From NCBI RefSeq assembly GCF_964204645.1, contig NC_134029.1:18868450-18932449 (forward strand): 64,000 bases of DNA. Reading direction: 5' to 3'. Below the pieces are notes generated by a model. The model searched no databases. It worked only from the letters and a program-made list of their open reading frames with translations, and was not told the DNA's origin. The translations under genes were made by a program, and so were the position numbers. The DNA is from Tubulanus polymorphus. Taxonomy: Eukaryota > Nemertea > Palaeonemertea > Tubulaniformes > Tubulanidae. Below, in pieces: positions 47,243 to 59,262 of this stretch (positions are counted from its first letter, which is position 1; each line of letters begins with the position of its first letter).

Positions 47243-47983
47243 GTAAAAAATCACTTTTTTCATCGCCGTAAAAATTGACATTCGTTATTTGTCCGGTTTT
47301 GATGTCTGATCCTATTATCGGGCGAGGACGAGACACTCGTAATGATCAAATCTGATAGTATAGTCGTTTGTTTTTCGCCGAAGCGTCGCTATTTGACGTA
47401 TGGCTTCGCGAACGTCGCTTACTTTCTCGGGTATTTTGTTTATCGAACAATCGCGGATGATTTTTGTTTTTGTCGGTAAAAGATACCTCGGGAATTTTGG
47501 GGAAGTAAGCAAACTAAAACGGAAAACAATGTAGATTTCTTCAGTAAAACAAACGCGGAATTCCAGACTTTTTTTTAGTCAGGGACTTTTTTGCCCATCT
47601 TGAAGTGATTTTTGCTGAACCTGCGGTAAAAACATGCTGCTGCTGACCTATTTACTTTCGTTAACGAAAATAGGAATTTGACGAGTTGTCTTTGAGGATT
47701 TGTAACAACGGAGTTATCAATCATCCGTGAAAGCGCGCGGTAAACGCATCAGCAACTTTCACTTACTAAACCTTCCAGTGTTATCACGAGAACAGCTCTC
47801 CACACAGCGGCCCGTATTCATTTTACAAGTGCTTTTTGTCCTTGGAAAACTAGTTGGAGTACATAGTATGGTACATGTTTCAGAGAACATGGGATTAACA
47901 AAAACAAACTAGTCGCAACCCGGATTAGATAGTTCGGGATTCGGGGCCCACTGAATTGTCAAATTTCAAAAACCCCATATCGA
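47243..47983. other. Presumed first intron; no further exon seen
   Basis: No phase-2-compatible exon with good borders is recognised before the family C element. Confidence 0.35.
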
Positions 47984-47986
47984 TTA

Positions 47987-48183
47987 AGCCCAACGCACAC
48001 GGCAAAACATTTGTTTTGCCGAAACAGAAAACACGTTTTTCAGAAAACGTTTTTTGCTCGTGACAAACGTTTTTCAGTTCGGCATTTTGTGTTTTGCCTC
48101 CCCCGCACACGGTATAACAAAAAACATCAAACACGTTTTTTCAAGAGGAAAAAACGTTTTTTCGGTGCCGTGTGCGTTGGGCT
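47987..48183. mobile_element. MITE family C, full length, TTA duplication
   Basis: A 197-bp element with perfect ends AGCCCAACGCACACGGC and GCCGTGTGCGTTGGGCT, flanked by TTA on both sides (47984-47986 and 48184-48186). The interior reiterates CAAAACA/TGTTTTG and AAAACGTTTTT, folding at many registers. A second CCGCACACGGTAT word lies inside. The ends resemble family B, the interior does not. Confidence 0.85.
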
Positions 48184-48205
48184 TTAAGAAGCAGCAGTTA
48201 TCAAA

Positions 48206-48375
48206 AGCCCAATGAACAAGACGCAGGGAAACACAGAAACAGGATACAGGATTATGTTTCTGAGTGTTTCCCTGGATTGTGTGTGTTTATGAGAAACGAG
48301 AAACATAGTTTGGGGAAACGATGTTTCTGAGATCAAACATGTTTGATTCTGTGTTTCCCAAGTCGTATGTACTTC
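48206..48375. mobile_element. MITE family B, right-truncated
   Basis: AGCCCAATGAACAAGACGCAG then GGAAACACAGAAACAGG, AAACATAGTTTGGGGAAACG and ATCAAACATGTTTGATTC. The GGGCT end is missing. Confidence 0.65.
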
Positions 48376-48605
48376 ACACAAAAAGGGTTTTTTTTTCGTT
48401 ATGATTTTATACCTGGTTCGTACCTGGGTCATGTGGTTCCTGTTCTTGGAGCCGCGGATACCACTGAGGTTTGAAAGGTTACAATGATCACGTCTCCGTG
48501 GCAGAGGCAGTCTAGTGAGACTTGTGGTGCCATTATCGTTGATGTAGAGTCAGTCACACTGTCTCTAGCTCGTTTAGCTGTGGGTGGAAATGGTCAGTTA
48601 TCTAA

Positions 48606-48772
48606 AGCCGCGGACACTCTGGGCGATTTCGTCGGCTGACGAAATCGCCGCCGATTTTATGACCGATTTGATCGCCGACAGACCCGGACACTGGGTGATT
48701 TCGTCGGCGACGAAATCGGCGAACAGCGCCGCTTATTTTGAAACGACCAGTTGAAATCGCCCAGTGTGTCCA
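48606..48772. mobile_element. MITE family F (GGGCGATTTCGTCGGC interior)
   Basis: AGCCGCGGACACTCTGGGCG at the left, inverted at the right as GAAATCGCCCAGTGTGTCC, with the terminal GCGGCT lost. It reiterates GATTTCGTCGGC and GACGAAATCGCC. TAA precedes the left end. The AGCC-N-ACAC start groups it with families A-C and E. Confidence 0.6.
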
Positions 48773-49738
48773 TTGACTGTCAACATTATTGACTGTGAAT
48801 CTCTGAGGCAATGTTGACCACTGATCAGCGAATTGTCTGGTAAAAAATCATCTCAAGAGAGGTTACTGGTCTGTGGTATTGCAGCCAGATTGATAGCAGT
48901 TGCTGGATTAATGAAGGAGGGGGTATAAAGTATCCAAGCATTAGGGACAACCTTGATAAAGTTTTGAGAAGACAACCCTTATAACTATTATCTTTCTGAA
49001 TACGAATGTAATTATGAAATGCACAATGTAACAACTAGCAACTCGAACAATAGGCTTAACTTTTTTCGCAGCAAACCTGAGCATTTAGGTTCAAAGTTAT
49101 ACACGATAAATGTTCTATACATACGAAAATGCATTCGCGATAATTTAATAATTCTCTCGAGTGTATTCTAAATCAACATGCAGCTTGTCGCAGTTCGGCT
49201 TAAGAACTGCGAACGCTTTTATTGATACGTTTACATGTAATGCTAAAACTTCTGACAATGTGTCATATGAAGTTCAGCGCATTAGTTGATATGGGATCCC
49301 TTATCAGCCGAGCTGACTTGGTCAACTAGTAATTACTGTCATCGCATATCCACCAACGAACGCCATGCGCGCGCTGCGGTTTATCTTGATCGTGTATTAC
49401 AATTAGATTATACATCAATATCTACGATGCGCCTTTGATCAAAACTTTTAACGGAAGCTCTACGCTGAATTTCATTAACAACGCGAAGCCGATGTTGTTA
49501 ACGAGACAAAATTACTACATAATCTGTGTTATTTCAGGCCGCATAAATACAACGCCAAAAATGCGCTTCATAACGCGCATTTTTGTCGAATTTTTTTTGT
49601 CGGCAATATCTTTTCAAGAGTTATTACCCCTAACCTTCATTTCCAGACATCATCCTAACCTTCATTTCCAGACATCATCTCTTCATAGATTTATATATCG
49701 AAAAAGGCCGATTATATGTGATTCAAATTGAGGACTTA
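48773..49738. other. No gene seen
   Basis: Non-coding. CTAACCTTCATTTCCAGACA is repeated in tandem at about 49629-49680. Confidence 0.4.
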
Positions 49739-49742
49739 TTAA

Positions 49743-49996
49743 CACATTCATTGCCGGCTATGAATATACTCGTACTTCTGCTTATGTCACCAGCGCCACT
49801 ATGAATATACTCATCGTTGATTCTTCCTATTTACAGTTAGATATCTGGCACACGGGAATGACACAAACTCTGCCCCATTCTCAATGCTCATTGGTCAGTT
49901 TGGACCTGACTTTATAAAGCTCCATTGACAGCCTATGAGTAAATTTGTGTTGGCAATTGGGGGCAGCACTGTATTACCTTAATGGCAACGAAAGTG
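49743..49996. mobile_element. piggyBac-like MITE, family H
   Basis: TTAA then CACATTCATTGCCGGC at the left; GGCAACGAAAGTG then CTAA at the right. The termini resemble TTAACACTTTCRTTGCC. The interior has no similarity to family G. Confidence 0.6.
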
Positions 49997-50329
49997 CTAA
50001 GCGATATCCTGAAGCTCGGCTTTGTTGAAGCAGGTTGAGTTGTGCTGGTTGACTTACACTAGATTAGCTATGCTGGTTGATGGAAATGAAGATCGCAAGC
50101 TAGTTTTCGAGAACCCCTACGCTAGGCGAGTTTTGTCACTAGCAACAAATTTGCAACAATATCCTAGTGCAACCCTTGACGTCGACAACAGGATCAAGTG
50201 TGCTACTAGATATTCGGTGACAAGATTGGCGCTTTAATCGCTTAGTGCAAGCTGACTGAGGACGCGTCATTTTTAATGCCATAAAAATCAGCTAATCATC
50301 GCCGAGATAACGAATAAAACCAACAGTTA

Positions 50330-50400
50330 CTTCTGTAAAAACAGTTTATTGCCTTACAGTTTCGAGGTTGAAACTAAACCTCATCATAAAAAAAATGGTC
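50330..50400 (-). repeat. Hairpin-GAAAC-AATAAA module, fragment
   Basis: Read on the minus strand: ATGATGAGGTT, a loop, AACCTCGAAACTG and GGCAATAAACTG. Same layout as the 44.35-kb arm with a different stem sequence, so the base-pairing is kept while the bases differ. Confidence 0.4.
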
Positions 50401-50987
50401 ATCGACAAGATGAAAATCCTGCGCCATCCAAAAAATGGCGATCTAAAATGAAGTGGCGCAAATTCGGCCACAAATGTGTACGGTACAGCCTAGAAGAAAC
50501 TTAATATAACTCCATTTTCGTTTGCGTTTAGTTTTATATCGTTTAAACCGCGCTCTGTTTCGTTTAGTTGCGAACACGTTCGACACTCGTCAGGGACGTC
50601 ATATTTCTCCAATTTCTCAAGTGGAGCAGTCGTAGTATTAGCTATCAACTTTTTTTCTATGTGTATTAGTTGCGATTATTCGTTGGAGGTTTCGTCGTGT
50701 TTTCATTGATAAATGCTCTCCTCCCCGCGTAGAATGCGCTCGATAAATAAGTGATACATAAGCAATAGCCTGATAAATCGATATCTATCTCTGAAGAGTA
50801 CGGATAAATATTTCTCCCCAGCGGCAAACATTGTGGTAGTAAACGGAGCCGAGGATTAGATCTCCGTGTTCGTCTGTTTCGAAAACAGTTAGTCCGGTTG
50901 GAATGTCGGAAATGGGTGCGGGTCATTGAGAAGCTAAATGAATCATCATCCGTTTGTATTCCTGGATTCCTCTTTTATACGCAATCC

Positions 50988-51396
50988 TACCCTCTCTCTC
51001 CCTTTCCCTCTCCCTCCGTCTCCTCTATCTCCTTCCCTCTCCCTCTCTCCCTCCCTCCCTCCTTTCCTCCCTCTCCTCTTATATCCCTTTCTCCCGCCCG
51101 CCCTCCATCTCTCTCCCTTTCTCCTTCCCTCTCCCTCGTTCTCCCGCCCTCCATCTCTCCCTTTCCCTCTCCCCTCCCTCCCTTTCTTTCCCTCTCCCTC
51201 GCTCTCCCGCCCTCCATCTCTCTCCCTCTCTCCCTTTATCTTTCCCTCTCCTCTCTCCCCCTTTCCCTCTCCCTCCATCCCTTTCCCTCTCCCTCTCCTC
51301 TCTCCCCTTTCCCTTTCCCTCCATCTCCCTCTCTCCCCCTTTCCCTCTCCCTCTATCTCCCTCTCTCCCCCTTTCTCCCTCTCTCACCTCTCTCGA
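50988..51396. repeat. 400-nt polypyrimidine tract (CCCTCTC)n
   Basis: Almost only C and T on the plus strand, as irregular repeats of TCCCTCTCCCT with a few A/G interruptions. Mirror-symmetric polypurine-polypyrimidine tracts can form triplex (H-DNA). Six overlapping frames of Ser/Pro/Leu or Gly/Arg/Glu result from this composition and are not genes. Confidence 0.9.
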
Positions 51397-52199
51397 GCTT
51401 TCACAACCAAATGATTCAATTGCATTGATGTATTTTTTTTAGCTCGTTACGCTAAAAGAAAGGTTTTTTCACCGCGCTGCGATGTCGACGTGATACCTGC
51501 TTAGACGTGATACCTGCTTAGCGTAGATTTATCGAATAATGGTTGTCATTAAAAATGCCTAATGGTAGCTCGCATCTTCGCAAAGTATCTCCCTCGAGTA
51601 AAAGCAGTAAGCAAGCGTGGCATTTTAGATCGATAAAGTCTAAGTTTGCCAGTGAACAGTCACATGGCATAAAAACATCTGGTTTTAAAGACAATGTTAA
51701 CTCTTTAACCAAGGGTGCATATACGATTCTTTGAAGGAGTGGTCCTGAAAATTGGAATGGGTGTTTAATTTGAAAAGGACAGACTTTGCAATATAAGTGC
51801 GAAACTTGGTATGGGCCTCTGACCCACAGAAAATAGTCCATCTGGTCCACCACCCCTAAATTCGGCCCTTGCTTACCCTGGGCTTAAAACTGTTAATTGA
51901 TTTAGCCCTATATCCTAATCTAAGGTGGGTTTATTGGTCGATTGATCTGGCAAGGATCAGAGTCAGAGTTGAGGCAACATACTTCAGATACACACAGAAA
52001 GACCTTTAGCCCCAAGTTGTAACTTAGAAATATGCAGCATTTCTAGGTAACTTTAAAAAGGTAGTTAATACAAGAAATGTCTTGAAATGAAGTGATGAAG
52101 ATGTGCAACTCAACCTTGAGCTTTTTTCGTAGACAGAATTCCCATGAGTTTTTAACATTTATCATATAGCCCTTGGAGTTGAAACGTAGAAATGGTTTA
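51397..52199. other. No gene seen
   Basis: Non-coding by eye; the 111-codon minus frame at 51518-51853 has no domain. GACGTGATACCTGCTTAG is repeated in tandem at about 51487-51522. Confidence 0.4.
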
Positions 52200-52584
52200 A
52201 TTTAGGGGCACACGAGCGTATTTTTTCGCCCGAAAAATTCGCTCGTGTGGCCACTCACGGCGAAGACGATTTCGTCGGCCGACTCGATCGCCCGGCGAAT
52301 CGCCCGTATCAAACATGTTTGATATTTTCGGCCAATTATTTACGCCGGCGATCGCATCGCCCGCAAATTCGCTCGTCGAGTGATCCATTTTTATCAACCA
52401 ATAGGATGCATTGTTGATATCATGCGATTCGTTTATTCTCTCCCTCTTAGTGCCAGTCGCTGACCGAATTTCGGTTTGATCGCTATGTGTGCCCGCTCGT
52501 ATCGGGCGTATAATTTCGTCGGCGAATTCGCTGGCGAATTTAATCGTCGCGATCGGGCGAAAAAATACGCTCGTGTCCCTAGCT
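52200..52584. mobile_element. MITE family E, full length, TTA duplication
   Basis: Left end ATTTAGGGGCACACGAGCG, right end CGCTCGTGTCCCTAGCT, followed inward on both sides by TATTTTTTCGCCCG or its complement. TTA flanks both sides (52197-52199 and 52585-52587). The interior reiterates GGCGAATTCGC, GATTTCGTCGGC and CGATCGGGCG, akin to family F. Confidence 0.8.
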
Positions 52585-52983
52585 TTAGTGAACGAAATGG
52601 CACCGGATTCCAAGTGATTATTTATATCTATATTTGAAATGTGTTTGTACCCGCTGCAATGCGCTTACCACTTTATGAGAAGCATATCTCGCAAATGGAA
52701 AAATTCGATCGCGAAAACAATGGGTTTTCGCTTTGAACTGCTGAAATTGTTTTCGCTTTCATCTGCAAGCGTTTGAGCGGTTTCATCGAGGCGAAATTGT
52801 TTTCAATTTGTCGGCGACTTTTGACAACGTCACCGGCATAGCGATCATCATCGGTTTGGTATTTTATTGAATTGCCAATAAACGTTTGATCAAAGATCTC
52901 GCTCGTGTCACCGCAGACACTCTCGGTTTGAACGCTGTTACCAATAATTCATCCAACCTAACGCTGCTACTGCATTCTCAACC

Positions 52984-53081
52984 TCCCCTCCCCTCCCCTC
53001 CCCTCCCCTCCCCTCCCCTCCCCTCCCCTCCCCTCCCCTCCCCTCCCCTCCCCTCCCCTCCCCTCCCCTCCCCTCCCCTCC
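52984..53081. repeat. (CCCCT)n minisatellite
   Basis: About 20 uninterrupted CCCCT pentamers. C-rich strand; the complementary AGGGG repeat could form G-quadruplexes. Overlapping frames are artefacts. Confidence 0.95.
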
Positions 53082-54022
53082 CTGCCTGCCTCCATCCCTC
53101 CCTCCTGCCGCCGCCTTTCCACAGCATTTTTGCATGTTGATAATAAAAAACCTTTGATGAATAACCTAAAATCATGAATATTATTTGAATCACTCTAAAA
53201 ATTTTAATTTTTCTCTCACAATAATGCCGCTAAATAGATGGAGAGTTTATGGAATAAAATTTCATACATATTGTTATTTTTTATGGGAGATGTGTGCACG
53301 TAGCTTTGAACGGGTCACGTGATCTACTCGTAGGGAGCCCACGACTCGGTGTATTAGTGTCGATGTGAGCGCGCTCATGTCCAGTCGTTACGGCTGATAG
53401 CAACTGGTCGGCGATTATCGCTGAATTCGATCTGAGTGCAACCTACGATAGTCGCCTCGTAAGGTCGATCTGAGCCCGGCTAAATGTACTGTCGCTGATG
53501 TCTTTCGAAGTAGATAATTTTTGATGGGTATATATCGAAATCGATGAGTCTCGCCTTAATACGACTTTATCAGATTCATATTCGTGAAGGCTATGATACT
53601 GGCGATCCCTGTAGTGCTATCATACACGCGCTGCGCAAGACTGCAACATTTTATCCGTTCATGTAGATGCTCGCTCACTCAATCGCTATAGCAACTAAGT
53701 GTTAATTGCGGTATGTTGTATGGCTTTAAAAAAGAATTCCACTCATATTTTCTCGAACTGTTTGTTGATGGGTAGTGGGAGTGGGTGACTGCTGAACTCA
53801 TTGAGGAGTGTGGTTGTTGGTTGTATAGCTCATCACCGTACTGGAACAGTTGTGGTTGTTCGGTAGTAGGGACGGACGGACGTAATGCTACTTTCTTCGT
53901 TCATTTCAGCTGTCGATTCCCGTTTCAAAAAGACGTTAATTTCCAGTTTAAGTTTTTAAAATCTTGAAGGGCAACAGGTGGTTCCGATATTCCCATCAGT
54001 TACCCATGTCAATTCAACATGT
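53082..54022. other. No firm gene
   Basis: A good acceptor (CTTCGTTCATTTCAG) ends at about 53909 with a short open frame CRFPFQKDVNFQF after it, but no partner exon is seen. Confidence 0.35.
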
Positions 54023-54302
54023 AATAGTTCAGTACCAGTTTCAGTACGGTTGATACTTCAGTACCAGTAATAGTTCAGTACAGTTATGTATCAGTACCGG
54101 TGATAGTTCAGTACCGGTGATAGTTCAGTACCGTTGATACTTCAGTACCAGTACCAGTAATAGTTTAGTACCGGTGATAGTTCAGTACTGGTGATAGTTC
54201 AGTACCGGGTACCGGTGATAGTTCAGTACCGGTAATAGTTCAGTACCGTTGATGCTTCAGTACCAGTAGTAGTTCAGTACCAGTAATAGTTCAGTACCGG
54301 TA
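54023..54302. repeat. Minisatellite, unit about GTTCAGTACCGGTGATA
   Basis: About 15 imperfect copies of a 17-18 bp unit, varying as CAGTACCGGTGATA, CAGTACCAGTAATA and CAGTACCGTTGATAC. ACCGGT is itself a palindrome. No frame or spacer structure; not a CRISPR array. Confidence 0.85.
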
Positions 54303-55314
54303 AGTTTTGGCGCTGATGGGGCCAGTTGTATAGTGAAAGCTTCAATTAAAACCAGTCTTAGCACATTTTGATTATATCACTAGTACAAAGCATTTGAAAA
54401 GACTAATCGTTATGAATTCTTGCCTATTCTGTTGTAACGAGCTAAGATTTTGAGCAACGTGTGTGTCCTGCTAAGATATGTCATATTTATATAGTTCGTT
54501 AGAACTCGGCTGGCCTTCGTCTAGTTCGGTCTCGTCATGTTTCAGTTTCAAGTCCACGATATTTACGGTTGTTGATAAGATCATCGCCGCCGAATGCGCG
54601 ACGATCCGGAAATAGCTAAGCTGACATTTACCCGTTATTATTACGAGACGGGAACCATTACCGTTTTGTATGTGTCCTTCGGTTTATCTTCTACGAGCCA
54701 TCACGAGCATGTACACGTTTTATGATCGGGTCATCTTCGTCTTATATCGTGAAAATGTTATCTATCTTACCTATAAGGTGGTCATTGGCCGCTGAGGAGT
54801 TTCGAATCTCGTGCTAAGAATTGTATTGCTATACACCAATAGAGTTAACCTTTTCAACCGTAACAGATGATATAGGCCTATCAATGATTCGGTCCATTTG
54901 CCATGTGTTACCTAATCACTGATTACACTATGCTATTTAGAATGGTCTAAAAACAGATTGATTGTTCACACAAGTGGAAAGTCCGTTCTAGGTTGGGACC
55001 AAATTAGTCATTTAGGGAACATAGGAAGTGTGCTGCCCTTAGCAGCCTGTAGCCAGCACTTGCCATTTATATGTGACTCATGTAAATGGACATTTTAGGA
55101 CATAGTACGTGACCTTGTGAGCACCCTGGCGTGAAGTTTTATGGGGACACTCCCGGGGAAGATTATGAAAAAATGTCAGGAGACGCATTCTGAAGCTAAT
55201 AGCTGCTTTGATATCGTAACTAGTCTGAAACTGTTTTGTCAATGCAAAGACAATAAGATTATCTATCTATCTGTCTGTGTATGGCCTTACTTTGTAACCT
55301 GCTCTTATTGCTCT
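54303..55314. other. No gene seen
   Basis: Non-coding, no repeat of note. Confidence 0.45.
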
Positions 55315-55318
55315 TTAA

Positions 55319-55610
55319 CCCTTTCAGTGCTGGCTAAAAAATACCCTATAGTGCTGAAGATAATTTGAAAATTCTGAAAAATTCCATCCTAGTGTGTTGA
55401 ATAACAGTAATAGCACTAGCACTATTGTGCGTCTACACCCTGGTGCAGTATATCGTTAGTTACTAATATTTCACTGTTTGACAGGTGCTGCCATCTTTCA
55501 AGAGAGATAATTAGTAATTACTAATTAAATCAATACACCGCAGTGCGGTGTACTAGCAAAATCAATCACTGATTTGTACACCGCACTGCGGTGTAGACGC
55601 ACTGAAAGGG
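55319..55610. mobile_element. piggyBac-like MITE, family G, inverted orientation
   Basis: TTAA at 55315-55318 and 55611-55614; ends CCCTTTCAGTGC and GCACTGAAAGGG. It carries ACACCGCAGTGCGGTGTA and a second ACACCGCACTGCGGTGTA near the right end. Confidence 0.85.
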
Positions 55611-55614
55611 TTAA

Positions 55615-56106
55615 GATGACCGAATTCCACAATTTGTTTCCATACACTGCAGCGTCAAATGCCCATTATCGAAGCAGTGCAAGGTCATTTCGTGTTTTTT
55701 GGTAAAATGATAATCCGTCTGTCTGTCTGTCTGCTGACGATTGTAGGGATTGATGCTGTTATTTTTTCTGTGATGACGACGACGAGGATGAGTGAGGATG
55801 TATTCCGCTAATGATGCGTGTAAAGCATCTGTAACTCCTAATGCACCAGTAAGTTGGGGAATGCTATCGGCTTGTTACAGCGAACGACGACGACGGTGAC
55901 ATATTTCCTCTGTATATCTCGTCTCCGCTGTAAGATGGATCACGTTTGCCTGTGCAGAGTATATCGAAAATAATGTCGCTCTTATTTGATTAGTTATAAT
56001 TGATAGCGTTTATTTATTCTTAATTGAAGTGCAAGTTGATGAAATTACCAATTTCGACACCTTTTGGATGACCGGTTCTGGGTCCTTAATACATCACTTA
56101 TTTTCC
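55615..56106. other. No gene seen
   Basis: Short GTCTGTCT and GACGACGACGAGG runs near 55710-55795 only. Confidence 0.45.
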
Positions 56107-56110
56107 TTAA

Positions 56111-56370
56111 CCCTTTCAGTGCGGTGTATGAATCGGTGATTAATTTTGCTAGTACACCGCACTGCGGTGAATTGATGTAATTGGTTTTTAGTTTTTATCT
56201 CTATACAAGATGACAGCACCCGTCAAACATAGTGAAATATTAGTACCTAACGATACACTGCACTGCGGTGTAGACGCATTATAGTGGTATTCTTGTTATA
56301 CAACACGCTCGGGTGGAATTTTCACATTTTCTCCAGCACTTAGGGTATCAATTAGTCCGCACGGAAAGGG
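56111..56370. mobile_element. piggyBac-like MITE, family G, TTAA flanks
   Basis: TTAA at 56107-56110 and 56371-56374; ends CCCTTTCAGTGCGG and GCACGGAAAGGG. Same orientation as the 43.86-kb copy, opposite to the 55.32-kb neighbour. Confidence 0.85.
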
Positions 56371-56374
56371 TTAA

Positions 56375-57364
56375 AAGGATAACAGTATGAAGTAAATCAT
56401 CAAATGCCTTCATTCTAGAATAAATTCATCGAATTACATAACTTTGTTTATCAATTGAACTTATTGAATCCGATTGATTGACATTTTTTTGCAACACCCC
56501 GTATGTGGAACAGCGAAGCAGCTGCATATTTTCTCTTTAACGATGCTGTGATGCATGTCTTGTTGTTCATCAATTATTTATGGAAAAAATTCGCTATACT
56601 AGCCATATACTAGCTAATCTTCAGAATTCTACCTCTAAACGTTCGATATACATGGCGCACTTACTTCTTTCTGCGTATTTGTCATTTCATGTGTCTTGTA
56701 AAGCTTTGTCTATGCGAAAAGGCCACTCATCGCTTTGATAACAATTTAAGCTGTGGCCTTTTACGTATAACTTTTGCTTTGTTAGTTCCCATGCGTTCGT
56801 TCATTACCTAAAAACCCACTTACCCTAAGTATTATTTTACAGTACTGGTAGTCTCCTGGGGGTTCGTTACTTTTAGAGACATGTTTTTAGAAGCTTGTTT
56901 TTACTTAAAGGATTACCCCCTGTGCAGTGGAATAATTATTTTGAAATGTTTTAGGCACATTTTTGATGACAGGCACGCAAAAAGTGCAATTTTAGGTCAG
57001 GTCGTATTATACCGTAGTGAGAACGCTATCTGTTTCTGGAAGGGACTTACCTCACTTGCTACAGTAACCGATGAGAGAGTCATTTACGCACGGGTTCGAT
57101 TCTACCCGGGCTTGGCAAGGACCAGTTTATCCAAAGCCAAATTGTCTCCATATGATAGTGGCTTATTTAGAATCTGCTGTCTCCCTCCGTTATAAGTTGA
57201 TAACAAATGGAGGATTACTATCAATTCAATGATAAAGAGTAATGAGCTAATGGGAAATCAGATCGAAATAAATGAAGCTCATTTTGGGTAACAGTTGATT
57301 GGAATCACCTCAGCATCATATAATCGGCTTCGAAGGGACTCGTAGCTGCCTTCTGCACTATAAA
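56375..57364. other. No gene; possible tRNA-like SINE remnant
   Basis: GGGTTCGATTCTACCCGGGC near 57092-57111 is a good B-box/T-arm-like hairpin, but an A box at the right distance is weak. The 104-codon plus frame at 56881-57195 crosses this sequence and has no domain. Confidence 0.3.
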
Positions 57365-57722
57365 AGCCGCGATCACACTAAGACAATTCGGCCCAGACCA
57401 GGCCAGAGTCAAATTTGACCCATGACCCATTGATTAATTAGACAGTGCGTTCGCACATTGAGTCACTTTTGGAACCAGTTACAACTACAGGCATTAATTT
57501 GGCTCGGGCCATGGTCCGACGTATTTCCGTCGAGTACGGTACCCTTTCCTATGGGTTTTGCCAATATTTTCTAAATTTCGATTGATCGCCAATGGTTTTT
57601 CTATGCGACCCTGCCTTGCGGTATTGCATCTAGCCACCAACGAAATCCGCCATCTTTTTTGCTTGGCATTTTTGGTCAAGCCAAGTTTGGCCCAAGCAAA
57701 AAATGCTCATGTGACTGCGGCT
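57365..57722. mobile_element. MITE family A with central insertion
   Basis: AGCCGCGATCACACTAAG to CATGTGACTGCGGCT. About 140 bp of unrelated sequence (roughly 57520-57660) interrupts the right arm between a GGTCCGACGT and a CATTTTTGGTCAAGCC word. Confidence 0.7.
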
Positions 57723-58436
57723 ATAGCCCAGCACCATCGCTTAAAAGCAACGTACCCCACGGATACGGATAGAAGATTTTTCCAAATAAATTGGGGAGAC
57801 CCGGAATTGCGGCTTCGGCTAATAATTGGATCCGGCCCTTCGAGACTATATTGTATCGAAAAACGCCGTCGCGATTGAATTAATATTGAAACAAGAGCGC
57901 GTCGGGCGGCTGTCTTTTTAATTCGCTTAATTTATTCGTTGATTCGCGTTTATCGATACCTCGCGGGTAGAGACAGTCGACATAAGCAATTAACGAAACA
58001 TCGTCTGTCGTGCAGAGATTGCGAATCCCCGTCGTCGTCGTCTCCCCGCGTATCTTGTCACAGAATCCTTGCGCACCGAGGGAGACGGAAAGAGAGGACG
58101 ATTTTATTCATAAATCTCGTCTCTGCCTTCAGGGGGGAGATGTTTCGCGAAGGTGTTAGTATTACGCGGCGGACATTTGTAATCAATTCCTCGGGCCCCC
58201 GGAAGATGTATGAATCTGTTATTCCGTGTTGGTTCTGTAAATAATGACCGTACACACTCTTGGTGATTATTTTCCGGATGAGGCGGTTATTTTTGTGGTT
58301 AATCGATTTACCACTTCATGTTGTCCGCCAAACCATCGACTTGTACTACTACGACCAGGATCCACATCAGCGTATGTACGCGGCAGCCTACTAGAGCAAT
58401 ATGGGTTTACTTCGGTCAGGCAGATAGTACAAATTA
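57723..58436. other. CpG-containing stretch, no gene seen
   Basis: Locally CpG-rich (GAGCGCGTCGGGCGG, CCCCGTCGTCGTCGTC). Frames such as 57939-58244 lack an ATG-supported domain. It could be regulatory. Confidence 0.35.
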
Positions 58437-58700
58437 AGCCACGATCAGCGTTTTTGGTCTGTACTAAATTAGGCCTGGAACAACTATTCACATGGGTAAA
58501 ATATGGTCCCCCTACCTGTTTGGCCAGACCAGAAACACCAGGCAAGAGTACAATTTGTGTTTAATTGCTACTGGTTCTCGAATTGTCTTATTTTGCTGTG
58601 TTTAAGCATTTTAAGCGCTCTCAGGCAGACGCCAAATTTGACTTGGGCCTGATCTGGGCCAATTTAGCCCGGGCCAAATCATCTCCATGTAAACACAGCT
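58437..58700. mobile_element. MITE family A, diverged
   Basis: AGCCACGATCAGCG, TTTGGCCAGACCAGAAAC, and right arm GGGCCAATTTAGCCCGGGCC with a decayed ATGTAAACACAGCT end. TTA precedes the left end. Confidence 0.65.
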
Positions 58701-58956
58701 TACATCTACTAGGATGAGGATCCGCATCAACGTTTATGCGACAGCATACTAGTGCAAATCAGGTTTACTTTGATCATACGCATACTACAAATTAGATGAA
58801 CACAACATTAGACACGGGAGGCTGCTTGCAAAGACCTCAAATTGACCATAGATTGCTTACAATCTAAATAAAGATCGAGGAGAACAGATTTGTCGTATAT
58901 TTGCTGTATAGGTACATCTAGATATTCCATCAACAGAACATCCAAATCACATTTTA

Positions 58957-59262
58957 TAAGCATTTTTGGCGCGGGCCAATTGTGGCAGATTAGGCCCAGG
59001 GGTACCAAATGAACCCGTGCCTGTTTTACCCGGGCCAAATTTTAGCATGGGTCAAATCATTGCTTGATTATGATTACTGGTCCTGGAAGTGACGTGCCTG
59101 GCTTCGTTTCAGCAAAAATTCACAAAGACTAGTCTTTATGAATTTTTGGTTTCAGGTATAATTAGTGATTTACATGTGAACACACTCTGATTAGGCACAG
59201 GTGAAATTTGATGGTCTGATCTGGGCCAATTTTACCCGCGCCAAGTTGTCTCCGGATGATAA
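58957..59262. mobile_element. MITE family A, diverged, ends lost
   Basis: GCATTTTTGGCGCGGGCC, ACCCGGGCCAAATTTTAGC, GTGATTTACATGTGAACAC and CCAATTTTACCCGCGCCAAG follow family order. An AAAATTCACAAAGACTAG inverted pair inside is a local addition. Confidence 0.6.

Noticed and set aside
50898-51442. Overlapping long plus and minus ORFs, Ser/Pro/Leu-rich or Gly/Arg/Glu-rich
   Set aside because: They are translations of a pure polypyrimidine tract in all frames; no real protein signature.
52886-53193. ORFs rich in Pro-Leu-Pro or Gly-Arg repeats
   Set aside because: Translation of the (CCCCT)n repeat.
54023-54302. Possible CRISPR-like array
   Set aside because: Units are contiguous and imperfect with no unique spacers, and the genome is eukaryotic.
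57060-57130. Possible functional tRNA gene
   Set aside because: B-box hairpin present, but no acceptor stem, anticodon arm or convincing A box could be drawn.
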